Translations under genes and position numbers: made by a program
The notes under the pieces: generated by a model
What the model saw: the letters and a program-made list of their open reading frames with translations, nothing else
Database searches by the model: none
Told to the model about the DNA's origin: nothing
In this document: positions 24,385 to 31,593 of the stretch, piece by piece
Numbering within the stretch: the stretch's first letter is position 1
Layout: the number at the start of each line of letters is the position of its first letter
Assembly: GCA_028285625.1 (NCBI GenBank)
Contig: JANQOX010000019.1
Location: 1 to 64,000 of the forward strand
Reading direction: 5' to 3'
Source: Myxococcota bacterium
GTDB lineage: Bacteria; Myxococcota_A; UBA9160; UBA6930
Length of the DNA stretch: 64,000 nt

Positions 24385-26836
24385 GTCGGGAGACCTCTTC
24401 GCGCCCCGGGCCATCTCGGTCGTGCGGGTGGCGCTCCCCGTTCCCGTCGACCGGCTCTTCGACTACGCGGTTCCGGAGCCGCTCGCAACCGCAGCCCAAC
24501 CGGGCTGCCGGGTGCGGGTACGCGCGGGGGGTCGGGTCCACACGGGCGTGGTGGTCGAGACCGGCTCGGACCCGCTTCACGAGGGGCGGCTGCTCCCGAT
24601 CGAGGCGGTGCTCGACGAGGCGCCGGCGCTCTCGCCGGGGCTGATCCGGGCGATCCGGGGCGAGGCGGAGGCCACGCTCTGCCCCGTCGGAATCGCCGTG
24701 GCCGCAGCCCTGCCGGCCGGGTCGTCTCCGCGCACGGCCCAGGGCACCGCCCTCACGGCCCGCGGGCGGGAGGCCCTGGCCTCGGGTGCCGCTCGCGCAG
24801 ACGTCCGCGAGGTGCTGGAGGCGCTGGCGGACGGCGAACTCGCGATCGCGACCCTGCGTCGGCGGGTTGGCGCGGCCGCCGACCTGCTCCCGGCGCTCGT
24901 GGCCGACGGGCTCGCCACCCAGCGCACGTTGGTCCGGGGGCCGGCGGCCCGCGCCACCCAGGTCCAGCTCGCGCGTCTGGCGACCGGCGCGGTGCTCGAC
25001 GAGGCGCTCGAGGGCCCGCTGCGCCGCGCGCCGCGCCAGGCCGACGTGCTGCGGCTCGTGGCCCGGGAGGGCCCGATCGACCTGCGGAGCGTCCGGGCGC
25101 AGATGCCGGGGAGCGCCAGCGCCCTGCGCGCGCTCGAGGCCCGCGGGCTACTCGAGGTCGAGACGCGCACGCCGGCCCTGGCCGGCGGCGTGATCGAGGA
25201 GGACACCCGACCGGTGGAGCTCACGGCGGAGCAGGCCGCCGCGTGCGCGGCCCTGTCGGAGGCCATCGCAGCGGGCCGTGCCACCCCCTTTCTACTCCAC
25301 GGCGTCACCGGCAGCGGCAAGACCGAGGTCTACCTCCGGGCCGTGGCCGAGGCGCTTTCTCGCGGGCGACAGGCGCTGGTGCTGGTGCCCGAGATCACCC
25401 TCACCCACCAGATCCTGGCGCGGCTTCACGCGCGCTTCGGCGACCAGCTCGCCGTGCTGCACAGCGGGCTGCGACCGGGCGAGCGGCTGGGGCAGTGGGA
25501 GAGATTGCGCGCCGGCGAAACCCCGATCGCGGTGGGCGCACGTTCGGCGCTCTTCGCGCCCACGCGCGACCTGGGCCTGATCGTGATCGACGAAGAACAC
25601 GACTCGGCCTACAAGAACGAGGAGGGCTTCCGCTACCACGCGCGAAGCCTGGCGCTCCGGCGCGCGCGGGAAGACGGCTGCCCCCTGCTGATGGGCTCGG
25701 CCACGCCCTCGCTCGAACTGCGGCACGCGAGTGATCACGGGGGGGCCGTGCGCCTGCGGCTCCGCCACCGGATCGGTGGCCGCCCCATGCCGCGTGTCGA
25801 GATCGTCGACATGGGCCGGGAGCGCGCCGCGATGCCACGGGGCCGAAAGCTCATCCTGAGTGCGGCCCTGCGCCGCGCCCTGCGCGAGACGCTCGGTGAG
25901 GGCGGCCAGACCATCCTGTTCCTGAACCGGCGGGGGTTCTCGACCCAGATCGCGTGCTTCGACTGCCAACACGTGGTGCGCTGCAAGCACTGCGACATCG
26001 CGCTCACCTTCCATGCCGCCGAGGACCGGCTGCGCTGCCACTACTGCGACTTCCAGGTGGCCCCCCCCGAGCTCTGCCCGTCGTGCGGCAGCTCGCAGGT
26101 GGCCCTGCTCGGGATCGGCACCGAGCGCCTGGAGGAGGAGGTGCGTGTCGCGTGCCCCGACGCCCGGGTCGCGCGACTCGATCGCGACGTGGCGTCGAAG
26201 CGTGGTGCCACGGAGGAAGTCCTGGCGGGCCTGCGTCGCGGCGACTTCGACGTGGTGGTGGGCACGCAGATGGTCGCGAAGGGGCACGACTTCCCGGGGG
26301 TGCAGCTCGTGGGGGTCGTCAACGCCGACCTCGGTCTGCACTTCCCCGACTTCCGGGCTTCCGAACGCACCTTCCAGCTGCTCACCCAGGTGGCGGGACG
26401 TGCCGGACGCGGCGCCGTGCCGGGCCGCGTCCTGCTCCAGGCGTGGGAGACCGACCACCCCGCCATCCGGCCCGTCATCGACCACGACTACGAGCGCTTC
26501 TACGCCGAGGAGATCGGCCACCGAAAGCGCCTGGGCTACCCGCCCTTCGGCCGCCTGGCACTGGTCCGGGTGACGGCCACCGACGAGGGTCTGGGCCGCG
26601 TCGCCGCCGAGCGCCTGGCCCGCGCCGCGCGGGAGAGCGGCGCCCCCTGCGAGGTGCTCGGGCCCGCCCCCTCTCCCATCGCGCGGCTGAGGGGCCGCTA
26701 CCGCTACCAGGTGCTGCTACGCGCGGTGACGCCGCAGCCGGTGACCGAGGCCGCGCGGCAGGTTCAGGCGGCGATGGCCGGGCTCCCCGGCGATGCCCGA
26801 GCCACCGTCGACCTCGCCCCCGTCGACATGCTCTAG
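24383..26836 (+). CDS. priA: primosomal replication-restart helicase PriA
   Basis: An 817-residue superfamily 2 helicase that restarts stalled forks. It has an N-terminal 3' DNA-binding domain (VVRVALPVPVDRLFDYAVPE), a winged-helix region, then helicase motifs: Walker A GVTGSGKTEVYLRA near residue 306, DEEHDSAYKNEEGFRYHARS near 402 and TQMVAKGHDFPGVQLVGVVN. Between the helicase lobes are the zinc-binding cysteines CFDCQHVVRCKHC and CHYCDFQVAPPELCPSC (residues about 524-572), eight Cys in all, as in bona fide PriA. The C-terminal domain follows. It precedes def by 51 nt; priA-def-fmt-rsmB is a conserved order. Start ATG 24383 is supported by a -10-like box six nt upstream. Confidence 0.95.
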   Translation: MSGDLFAPRAISVVRVALPVPVDRLFDYAVPEPLATAAQPGCRVRVRAGGRVHTGVVVETGSDPLHEGRLLPIEAVLDEAPALSPGLIRAIRGEAEATLCPVGIAVAAALPAGSSPRTAQGTALTARGREALASGAARADVREVLEALADGELAIATLRRRVGAAADLLPALVADGLATQRTLVRGPAARATQVQLARLATGAVLDEALEGPLRRAPRQADVLRLVAREGPIDLRSVRAQMPGSASALRALEARGLLEVETRTPALAGGVIEEDTRPVELTAEQAAACAALSEAIAAGRATPFLLHGVTGSGKTEVYLRAVAEALSRGRQALVLVPEITLTHQILARLHARFGDQLAVLHSGLRPGERLGQWERLRAGETPIAVGARSALFAPTRDLGLIVIDEEHDSAYKNEEGFRYHARSLALRRAREDGCPLLMGSATPSLELRHASDHGGAVRLRLRHRIGGRPMPRVEIVDMGRERAAMPRGRKLILSAALRRALRETLGEGGQTILFLNRRGFSTQIACFDCQHVVRCKHCDIALTFHAAEDRLRCHYCDFQVAPPELCPSCGSSQVALLGIGTERLEEEVRVACPDARVARLDRDVASKRGATEEVLAGLRRGDFDVVVGTQMVAKGHDFPGVQLVGVVNADLGLHFPDFRASERTFQLLTQVAGRAGRGAVPGRVLLQAWETDHPAIRPVIDHDYERFYAEEIGHRKRLGYPPFGRLALVRVTATDEGLGRVAAERLARAARESGAPCEVLGPAPSPIARLRGRYRYQVLLRAVTPQPVTEAARQVQAAMAGLPGDARATVDLAPVDML

Positions 26837-26874
26837 CGGGCGCCGCGCGGCCTAGAGCGCCCCAGAGCGATTGC

Positions 26875-26880
26875 TACGCT
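26875..26880 (+). promoter_or_regulatory. -10-like TACGCT of the def operon
   Basis: TACGCT ends seven nt before def ATG 26888, consistent with a leaderless def-fmt-rsmB-rpe transcript. Confidence 0.5.
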
Positions 26881-26887
26881 GCGCGGC

Positions 26888-27442
26888 ATGGCGCTGCGCG
26901 AAGTGCTCCAATTCCCCGACCCCCGCCTCAAGCGCAAGAGCGAGCGCATCGAGACGGTGACGGACGAGCTGCGCGAGCTGGCGACCGACATGCTCGACGT
27001 GATGTACGACGAGCCCGGCATCGGCCTCGCGGCGCCCCAGGTGGGGGCGTCGGTCCGCATGATCGTGATGGACACCGAGTGGACCGAAGAGGACGCCGAG
27101 CGCTCGCCGATCGTCGTCGTGAACCCCGAGATCGTCACGCGTGAGGGCACGATCACCTGGAACGAGGGGTGCCTTTCGGTGCCGGACTTCCAGGCCGACG
27201 TGGAACGCGCCGAGCGCGTGGTGGTGCGCGGCACCGACCTCGACGGCAAGCCCTTCGAAGAAGATGCGCGCGAGCTTCGAGCCGTCTGCTTCCAGCACGA
27301 GATCGACCACCTCGATGGGATGCTGTTCATCGACCGCATCAGCCGCCTGAAGCGCAGCATGTACGTGAAGAAGCGAAAGAAGCAGCTCCGCGAGGAGCAG
27401 GAGGAGTCCGGGCCCTCCGTCCGGTCCGGCAGAGGACTCTGA
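26888..27442 (+). CDS. def: peptide deformylase
   Basis: A 184-residue metalloenzyme that removes the N-formyl group from nascent proteins. All three family motifs are present: GIGLAAPQVG near residue 43, EGCLSVP near 92 (metal Cys) and QHEIDHLDG near 136 (metal His pair and catalytic Glu). The body is of normal length. The C-terminus carries a basic then acidic extension (KKRKKQLREEQEESGPSVRS) beyond the last conserved helix. It is the first gene of a tightly packed operon; its TGA (27440-27442) overlaps the only plausible start of fmt. Functionally it pairs with fmt, which adds the formyl group. Confidence 0.96.
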   Translation: MALREVLQFPDPRLKRKSERIETVTDELRELATDMLDVMYDEPGIGLAAPQVGASVRMIVMDTEWTEEDAERSPIVVVNPEIVTREGTITWNEGCLSVPDFQADVERAERVVVRGTDLDGKPFEEDARELRAVCFQHEIDHLDGMLFIDRISRLKRSMYVKKRKKQLREEQEESGPSVRSGRGL

Positions 27443-28425
27443 GCGCCGCCCGAACGGCCGCGTCGCCGTCCGCCACCGCGGCGCCTCCGCTACGCGTCGT
27501 CTTCTTCGGAACCCCGGCCTTCGCCGTGCCCACGCTGCGGGCCATCGCCGAAGGGCCCCACCAGCTCGTGGGCGTGGTCAGCCAGCCCGACCGCGCGCGG
27601 GGTCGCGGCCGCAAGCACTCCCCCTCGCCGGTGGCGGCGTTCGCCCAGGCCACCGACGTTCCTCTGCTTCGGCCCGAAAAGGCGGGCGCGCCCGAGGTGA
27701 TCGCCGCGCTCTCCGACCTCGCCCCCGACATCGGCGTGGTCGCGGCCTTCGGGCAGTTCCTGACGAAGCGGGTGCGTGAGCTGCCCGCACGCGGCTACCT
27801 GATCAACGCCCACGCGAGCCTGCTCCCCCGACACCGGGGCGCCGCACCCATCGCCCACGCCATCCTTGCGGGCGACACGCACACCGGAATCTCGGTGATG
27901 CGCGTCGATCGCGAGATGGATGCGGGCCCGGTGGCGAACGTCGTCGAGACCCCGATCGGCGACGGTGAGCTACTGGGCGAACTCGAGCAAAGGCTGGGCG
28001 AGCTTGCAGCCGGCGCGATCGCCGAAGCCCTCGACGCCATCGCCGAAGACCGGATCGCGTTCACGGCCCAGGACGAAGCGGCCGCGACGCTGGCTCCCAA
28101 GATCGAGCGCGGAGACGCCGCGCTCGATCCCACCCGACCGGCCGAAGAACTCGCGCGTCGGGTCCGCGCCATGTCGCCCCGGCCGGGAGCGTTCCTGCTG
28201 CGCGGCGGCGAGCCGCTCCGCGTGCTGGCGGCGACGGTCGAGGCCGGCGACGCACCCCACGCCCCGGGCACGGTCGTGGTCGAAGGCGAGCGCGTGCGCA
28301 TCGCCACCGGAAGCGGCTGGCTCGTCCCCACCCGGCTTCAGCGCGCCGGAGGCAAGGCCCTCGACGCGGCCTCGTTCCAACGCGGCCGCGGGTTCGAGCA
28401 GGGCGAACGGCTGGAGGCGGCATGA
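27439..28425 (+). CDS. fmt: methionyl-tRNA formyltransferase (apparent CTG start)
   Basis: A 328-residue enzyme if translated from CTG 27439. It formylates initiator Met-tRNA with 10-formyl-THF. The catalytic domain is intact: LRVVFFGTPAFAVPTLRAIA, SPVAAFAQATDVPLLRPEKA, and LINAHASLLPRHRGAAPIAH with the active-site Asn-His and the formyl-THF loop. A C-terminal OB-fold follows from about residue 210. Between the def stop and the first conserved residues there is no in-frame ATG, GTG or TTG. The closest upstream one is GTG 27169, deep inside def, which would add 90 residues of def-antiframe sequence. CTG 27439 overlaps the def stop (CTGA) and follows AGAGGA by two nt, so coupled reinitiation at CUG is most likely. 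rsmB overlaps its end by 4 nt. Confidence 0.9.
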   Translation: MSAARTAASPSATAAPPLRVVFFGTPAFAVPTLRAIAEGPHQLVGVVSQPDRARGRGRKHSPSPVAAFAQATDVPLLRPEKAGAPEVIAALSDLAPDIGVVAAFGQFLTKRVRELPARGYLINAHASLLPRHRGAAPIAHAILAGDTHTGISVMRVDREMDAGPVANVVETPIGDGELLGELEQRLGELAAGAIAEALDAIAEDRIAFTAQDEAAATLAPKIERGDAALDPTRPAEELARRVRAMSPRPGAFLLRGGEPLRVLAATVEAGDAPHAPGTVVVEGERVRIATGSGWLVPTRLQRAGGKALDAASFQRGRGFEQGERLEAA

Positions 28426-29846
28426 CCGCCTCGACGCGACGAAGGCCGGGACGGGGCCGCCCGGGTGCCGGCGGCGGTGCGCGCCGCGGCGCCCCCGATC
28501 CCACCCAGACGAGGCTGCTCGCCTACCGCGTGCTGCTGCGCGTGGAGTCCGCCGGCGCCTACGCCGACCTCACCCTGCGCGCCGGCCTCTCGCGCTCGAC
28601 CCTCACGGCCGGTGACCGCGCGCTCGCCACCGAGCTGGTCTACGGCACGCTGCGTTGGCGGGGGCGGCTCGACCACCTGCTGGCCGCGGTACTCGACCGC
28701 AAGCTCGCCGACCTCGAGCCGCGCGTGCTCACGCTGCTGCGACTCGGAGCCTACCAGGTGATCTTCGCCGACAACGTTCCGAACGCGGCGGCGGTGGACC
28801 AGTCGGTGCGCGTGGCCCGGGCGAGCGGCGTGGAGCGCGCGGCCAGCCTGGTCAACGCCGTGCTCCGCAGGCTGTCGTCCCAGGCCGCCGAGATCCCGCT
28901 GCCCGAGCTCGCCGCCGACCCCCGCGGCCACCTCATGCATGCCCTCTCGATGCCCGGCTGGATCGCCGAGCGCATGCTCGAGGAGTTCGGCCCCGAGGAG
29001 GCCGCGGAGCTGGCGACGGCCTCGAACGCCGTGCCCCCGCTGGTGGCGCGCGTCCACGCCCGGCTCGAGCGCGCCAAGGTGCTCGACGAACTGGTCGAGC
29101 GCTTTCCCGATGCCACGGCCTGCATGCACGCGCCGTACGGGGTGCGCCTCGGCCACCGCGGCGACCCGGGGCGCGATCCGGCCTTCATGGAGGGTCGCAT
29201 CACGATCCAGGACGAGGCCTCGCAGCTGGTGATCGACCTGCTGGATCCGCAGCCCGGCGAGTCGGTGCTCGACGTCTGCGCCGCACCGGGAACCAAGGCC
29301 ACCGCCGCGGCCGAACGCGTGGGCGAGCGCGGACGCGTGGTCGCGCTCGACCGCAGCGCATCCCGGCTGCGCCTGGTGGGTCGTGATGCGCGAAGACTGG
29401 GCCTCGGCAACCTCGGTACGGCCGAAGCCGACGCCACGCGACCGCTCCCGCCCGTGGCGCCGGAGGCCGGCTTCGACCGCGTGCTGGTGGACGCGCCGTG
29501 CAGCGGGCTCGGCACGCTGAGGCGGCACCCCGACGCCCGCTGGCGCGTGCGCGCCGAAGACCCGGCGCGCCTGGCGGAGGTGCAGCAGGCGATCCTGCGC
29601 AACGCCGCGACTGCCTTGAGGCCCGGTGGAACGCTCGTCTACAGTACCTGCACGTTCCTCCCGGAAGAGAACGAGGCCGTGGTCGAAGCGTTCCTGCGCG
29701 AGCACGCGGACTTCCGGCGAGCGGCGACAGACGGGGCAGCCCAGCCGGTGCGCGCGCTGCTCTCGGACGACGGCTGGCTTCGCACCCTCCCCCATCAACT
29801 CGACACCGACGCTTTTCGCGCGGTGCGACTGGAGCGCACACCTTGA
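28422..29846 (+). CDS. rsmB: 16S rRNA (cytosine-967-C5)-methyltransferase
   Basis: A 474-residue RsmB (Sun/Fmu) protein from ATG 28422, overlapping the fmt stop (ATGA). After a basic low-complexity start, a NusB-like RNA-binding domain runs to about residue 150 (LLAYRVLLRVESAGAYADLT; YQVIFADNVPNAAAVDQSVR). The Rossmann methyltransferase domain follows: IQDEASQLVIDLLDPQPGES, VLDVCAAPGTKATAAAERVG and VDAPCSGLGTLRRHPDARW, with a catalytic-site Cys near residue 358. The nucleophile motif VYSTCTFLPEENE is near 407. Both cysteines used by m5C enzymes are present. Position between fmt and rpe fits the usual translation-related cluster. Confidence 0.95.
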   Translation: MTASTRRRPGRGRPGAGGGARRGAPDPTQTRLLAYRVLLRVESAGAYADLTLRAGLSRSTLTAGDRALATELVYGTLRWRGRLDHLLAAVLDRKLADLEPRVLTLLRLGAYQVIFADNVPNAAAVDQSVRVARASGVERAASLVNAVLRRLSSQAAEIPLPELAADPRGHLMHALSMPGWIAERMLEEFGPEEAAELATASNAVPPLVARVHARLERAKVLDELVERFPDATACMHAPYGVRLGHRGDPGRDPAFMEGRITIQDEASQLVIDLLDPQPGESVLDVCAAPGTKATAAAERVGERGRVVALDRSASRLRLVGRDARRLGLGNLGTAEADATRPLPPVAPEAGFDRVLVDAPCSGLGTLRRHPDARWRVRAEDPARLAEVQQAILRNAATALRPGGTLVYSTCTFLPEENEAVVEAFLREHADFRRAATDGAAQPVRALLSDDGWLRTLPHQLDTDAFRAVRLERTP

Positions 29847-30529
29847 GCGCGACCCCGAATCGACCCATCCGCCTGGCCCCGTCGATCCTCGCCTCCGACT
29901 TCGGCCGGCTCGCCGAAGAGGTGGCCGCGGTAGCCGAGGCCGGTGCCGACTGGATCCACGTGGACGTGATGGACGGCCACTTCGTACCGAACCTCACCCT
30001 GGGCCCCGTGGTGGTGGAGGCGGTGCGCGCGGCGACGTCGCTGCCGCTCGACGTGCACCTGATGATCGAGGCCCCGGAGCGATCGCTCGAGAGCTACATC
30101 GCCGCCGGCGCCGACCGGGTCGGCGTGCACGTCGAGACCTGCCCGCACCTGCACCGCACCCTGGCGCAGATCCGCGAGGCAGGTGCTCGCAACTGCGTCG
30201 TGCTCAACCCGAGCACGCCCGCGGCCGCCGTCGAGCCGGTGCTGTCCGAGGCCGACCAGGTGCTGGTGATGAGCGTGAACCCGGGCTTCGGCGGGCAGCG
30301 ATTCATCGAGGGCTCGCTGCCCAAGATCGCCCAGCTGCGGCGCTGGATCGACGAGCGCGAGCTGGACGTCGAGATCGAAGTCGACGGCGGGATCGGCCCG
30401 GGTACGATCGGGCGCGCGGCTGCGGCCGGCGCCAACGTCTTCGTGGCGGGAACGGCCGTCTTCGGCAAGCCCGACTACGCCGCGGCCCTCGCCGATCTGC
30501 GCAAGGAGGCCGAGGGCGCCACGGCCTGA
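29843..30529 (+). CDS. rpe: ribulose-phosphate 3-epimerase
   Basis: A 228-residue TIM-barrel enzyme of the pentose phosphate and Calvin pathways that interconverts ribulose-5-P and xylulose-5-P. The start is TTG 29843, overlapping the rsmB stop (TTGA). Motifs are standard: IRLAPSILASDFGRLAEEV, HVDVMDGHFVPNLTLGP (metal His and Asp), LPLDVHLMIEAPERSL, VMSVNPGFGGQRFIEGSLPK and IEVDGGIGPGTIGRAAAAGA (second catalytic Asp, phosphate loop). All metal ligands (His, Asp, His, Asp) appear present. It is the last gene of the def-fmt-rsmB-rpe operon. Confidence 0.95.
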   Translation: MSATPNRPIRLAPSILASDFGRLAEEVAAVAEAGADWIHVDVMDGHFVPNLTLGPVVVEAVRAATSLPLDVHLMIEAPERSLESYIAAGADRVGVHVETCPHLHRTLAQIREAGARNCVVLNPSTPAAAVEPVLSEADQVLVMSVNPGFGGQRFIEGSLPKIAQLRRWIDERELDVEIEVDGGIGPGTIGRAAAAGANVFVAGTAVFGKPDYAAALADLRKEAEGATA

Positions 30530-30618
30530 GGGGCCGCCGCGGCCGACACCGGTTTCTGGCGCCGACCCCGGGTGCGACGGGCCCGGTTCGGGGTACCCTC
30601 CGGATCCGGTCGGTGGAG

Positions 30619-31521
30619 ATGGTCATGCGCGCCCGCATCCCTGTTCTCTTCATTGCTGGACTTGCGCTCGTAGGCGCGATCCGGCTGCTCGCGCCCGTGC
30701 CTTCGGCTGCCGAAGACACCGAGGCCAGCGAAGCGACCACACCCGCCGAGCCGGCGGCCCCGGCCCGCGAGGACGCCGTCTCGCCCAACGCGGGGCTCAC
30801 GGGCCGCGAGATCTACCAGTGCGTGCTCGACAACCGCTTCGACTCGTACATCCAGTCGTCGCGTCTGGTCTCGGGCGATCGCGGTGAGGCCACCCAGGAG
30901 TCGAAGCTGCGCATGACCTGGCGCACCTTCCGCGACGAGAACGGCGAGGCCTCGGGTAGCGTGCTCTCGAAGTCGCTGGTCAAGTACACCGACCCGTTCG
31001 ACCTGCGCTACTCGGGCTACCTGATCGTGAACAACGAGGGGCGCCCCAACGACCAGTTCGTCTACCTGAACTCGACGCGACGCATCCGGCGCGTGAACCT
31101 GCGCCGCGAAGCGGTCTTCGGCACCGACTTCACGTTCGAGGACATCGTGCCCCGCGAGATCGAAGACGGCGACTACGCCCGCCTGCCGGACCGCGTGATC
31201 GAGGGCACGCCGGTATTCGTCGTGGAGGTCACGCCCAAGGACTTCACCGACTCCGAGTACTCGAAGTTCGTGATCCACGTGGAGAAGGAGCACTGCGTGC
31301 CGCTCCTCACCCGCTACTGGGACACGCGCGAGATCGAGGTCAAAGAGCTCACGGCGCCGTGGGAGAGCGTGAAGGAGGTGGACGGCATCTGGTGGCCGTA
31401 CCAGCTCACCATGCGCAACCTGCAGCTCGAGACGTTCACGACCCTCGAAGTCGAAGAGCTCGAGGCCAACCCGAAGCTCGCCCGCAAGGTGTTCGACCTG
31501 CGGCGGCTCGAGTCACACTAG
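30619..31521 (+). CDS. outer-membrane lipoprotein-sorting (LolA-like) protein
   Basis: A 300-residue secreted protein starting at ATG 30619 (30625 is also possible). The signal peptide ends near residue 31 (PVPSAA), followed by an acidic Ala/Glu/Pro linker. The core begins LTGREIYQCVLDNRFDSYIQ, then ATQESKLRMTWRTFRDE and a strand-rich region with LIVNNEGRPNDQFVYLNSTR, VFGTDFTFEDIVPREIEDGD and PYQLTMRNLQLETFTTLEVE. This is the LolA/LppX-like half-barrel family that in many genomes is encoded beside an MMPL/RND exporter. Here the exporter is convergent, 72 nt away. It may carry a lipid from the inner membrane toward the outer membrane; cargo is unknown. Confidence 0.82.
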   Translation: MVMRARIPVLFIAGLALVGAIRLLAPVPSAAEDTEASEATTPAEPAAPAREDAVSPNAGLTGREIYQCVLDNRFDSYIQSSRLVSGDRGEATQESKLRMTWRTFRDENGEASGSVLSKSLVKYTDPFDLRYSGYLIVNNEGRPNDQFVYLNSTRRIRRVNLRREAVFGTDFTFEDIVPREIEDGDYARLPDRVIEGTPVFVVEVTPKDFTDSEYSKFVIHVEKEHCVPLLTRYWDTREIEVKELTAPWESVKEVDGIWWPYQLTMRNLQLETFTTLEVEELEANPKLARKVFDLRRLESH

Positions 31522-31593
31522 GGGCGCGGACACGCCCGGACGACGCTCGGGGCGGGGTCCGGAGGCACTTTCGGCCGCTGCACACGGTGCGCG

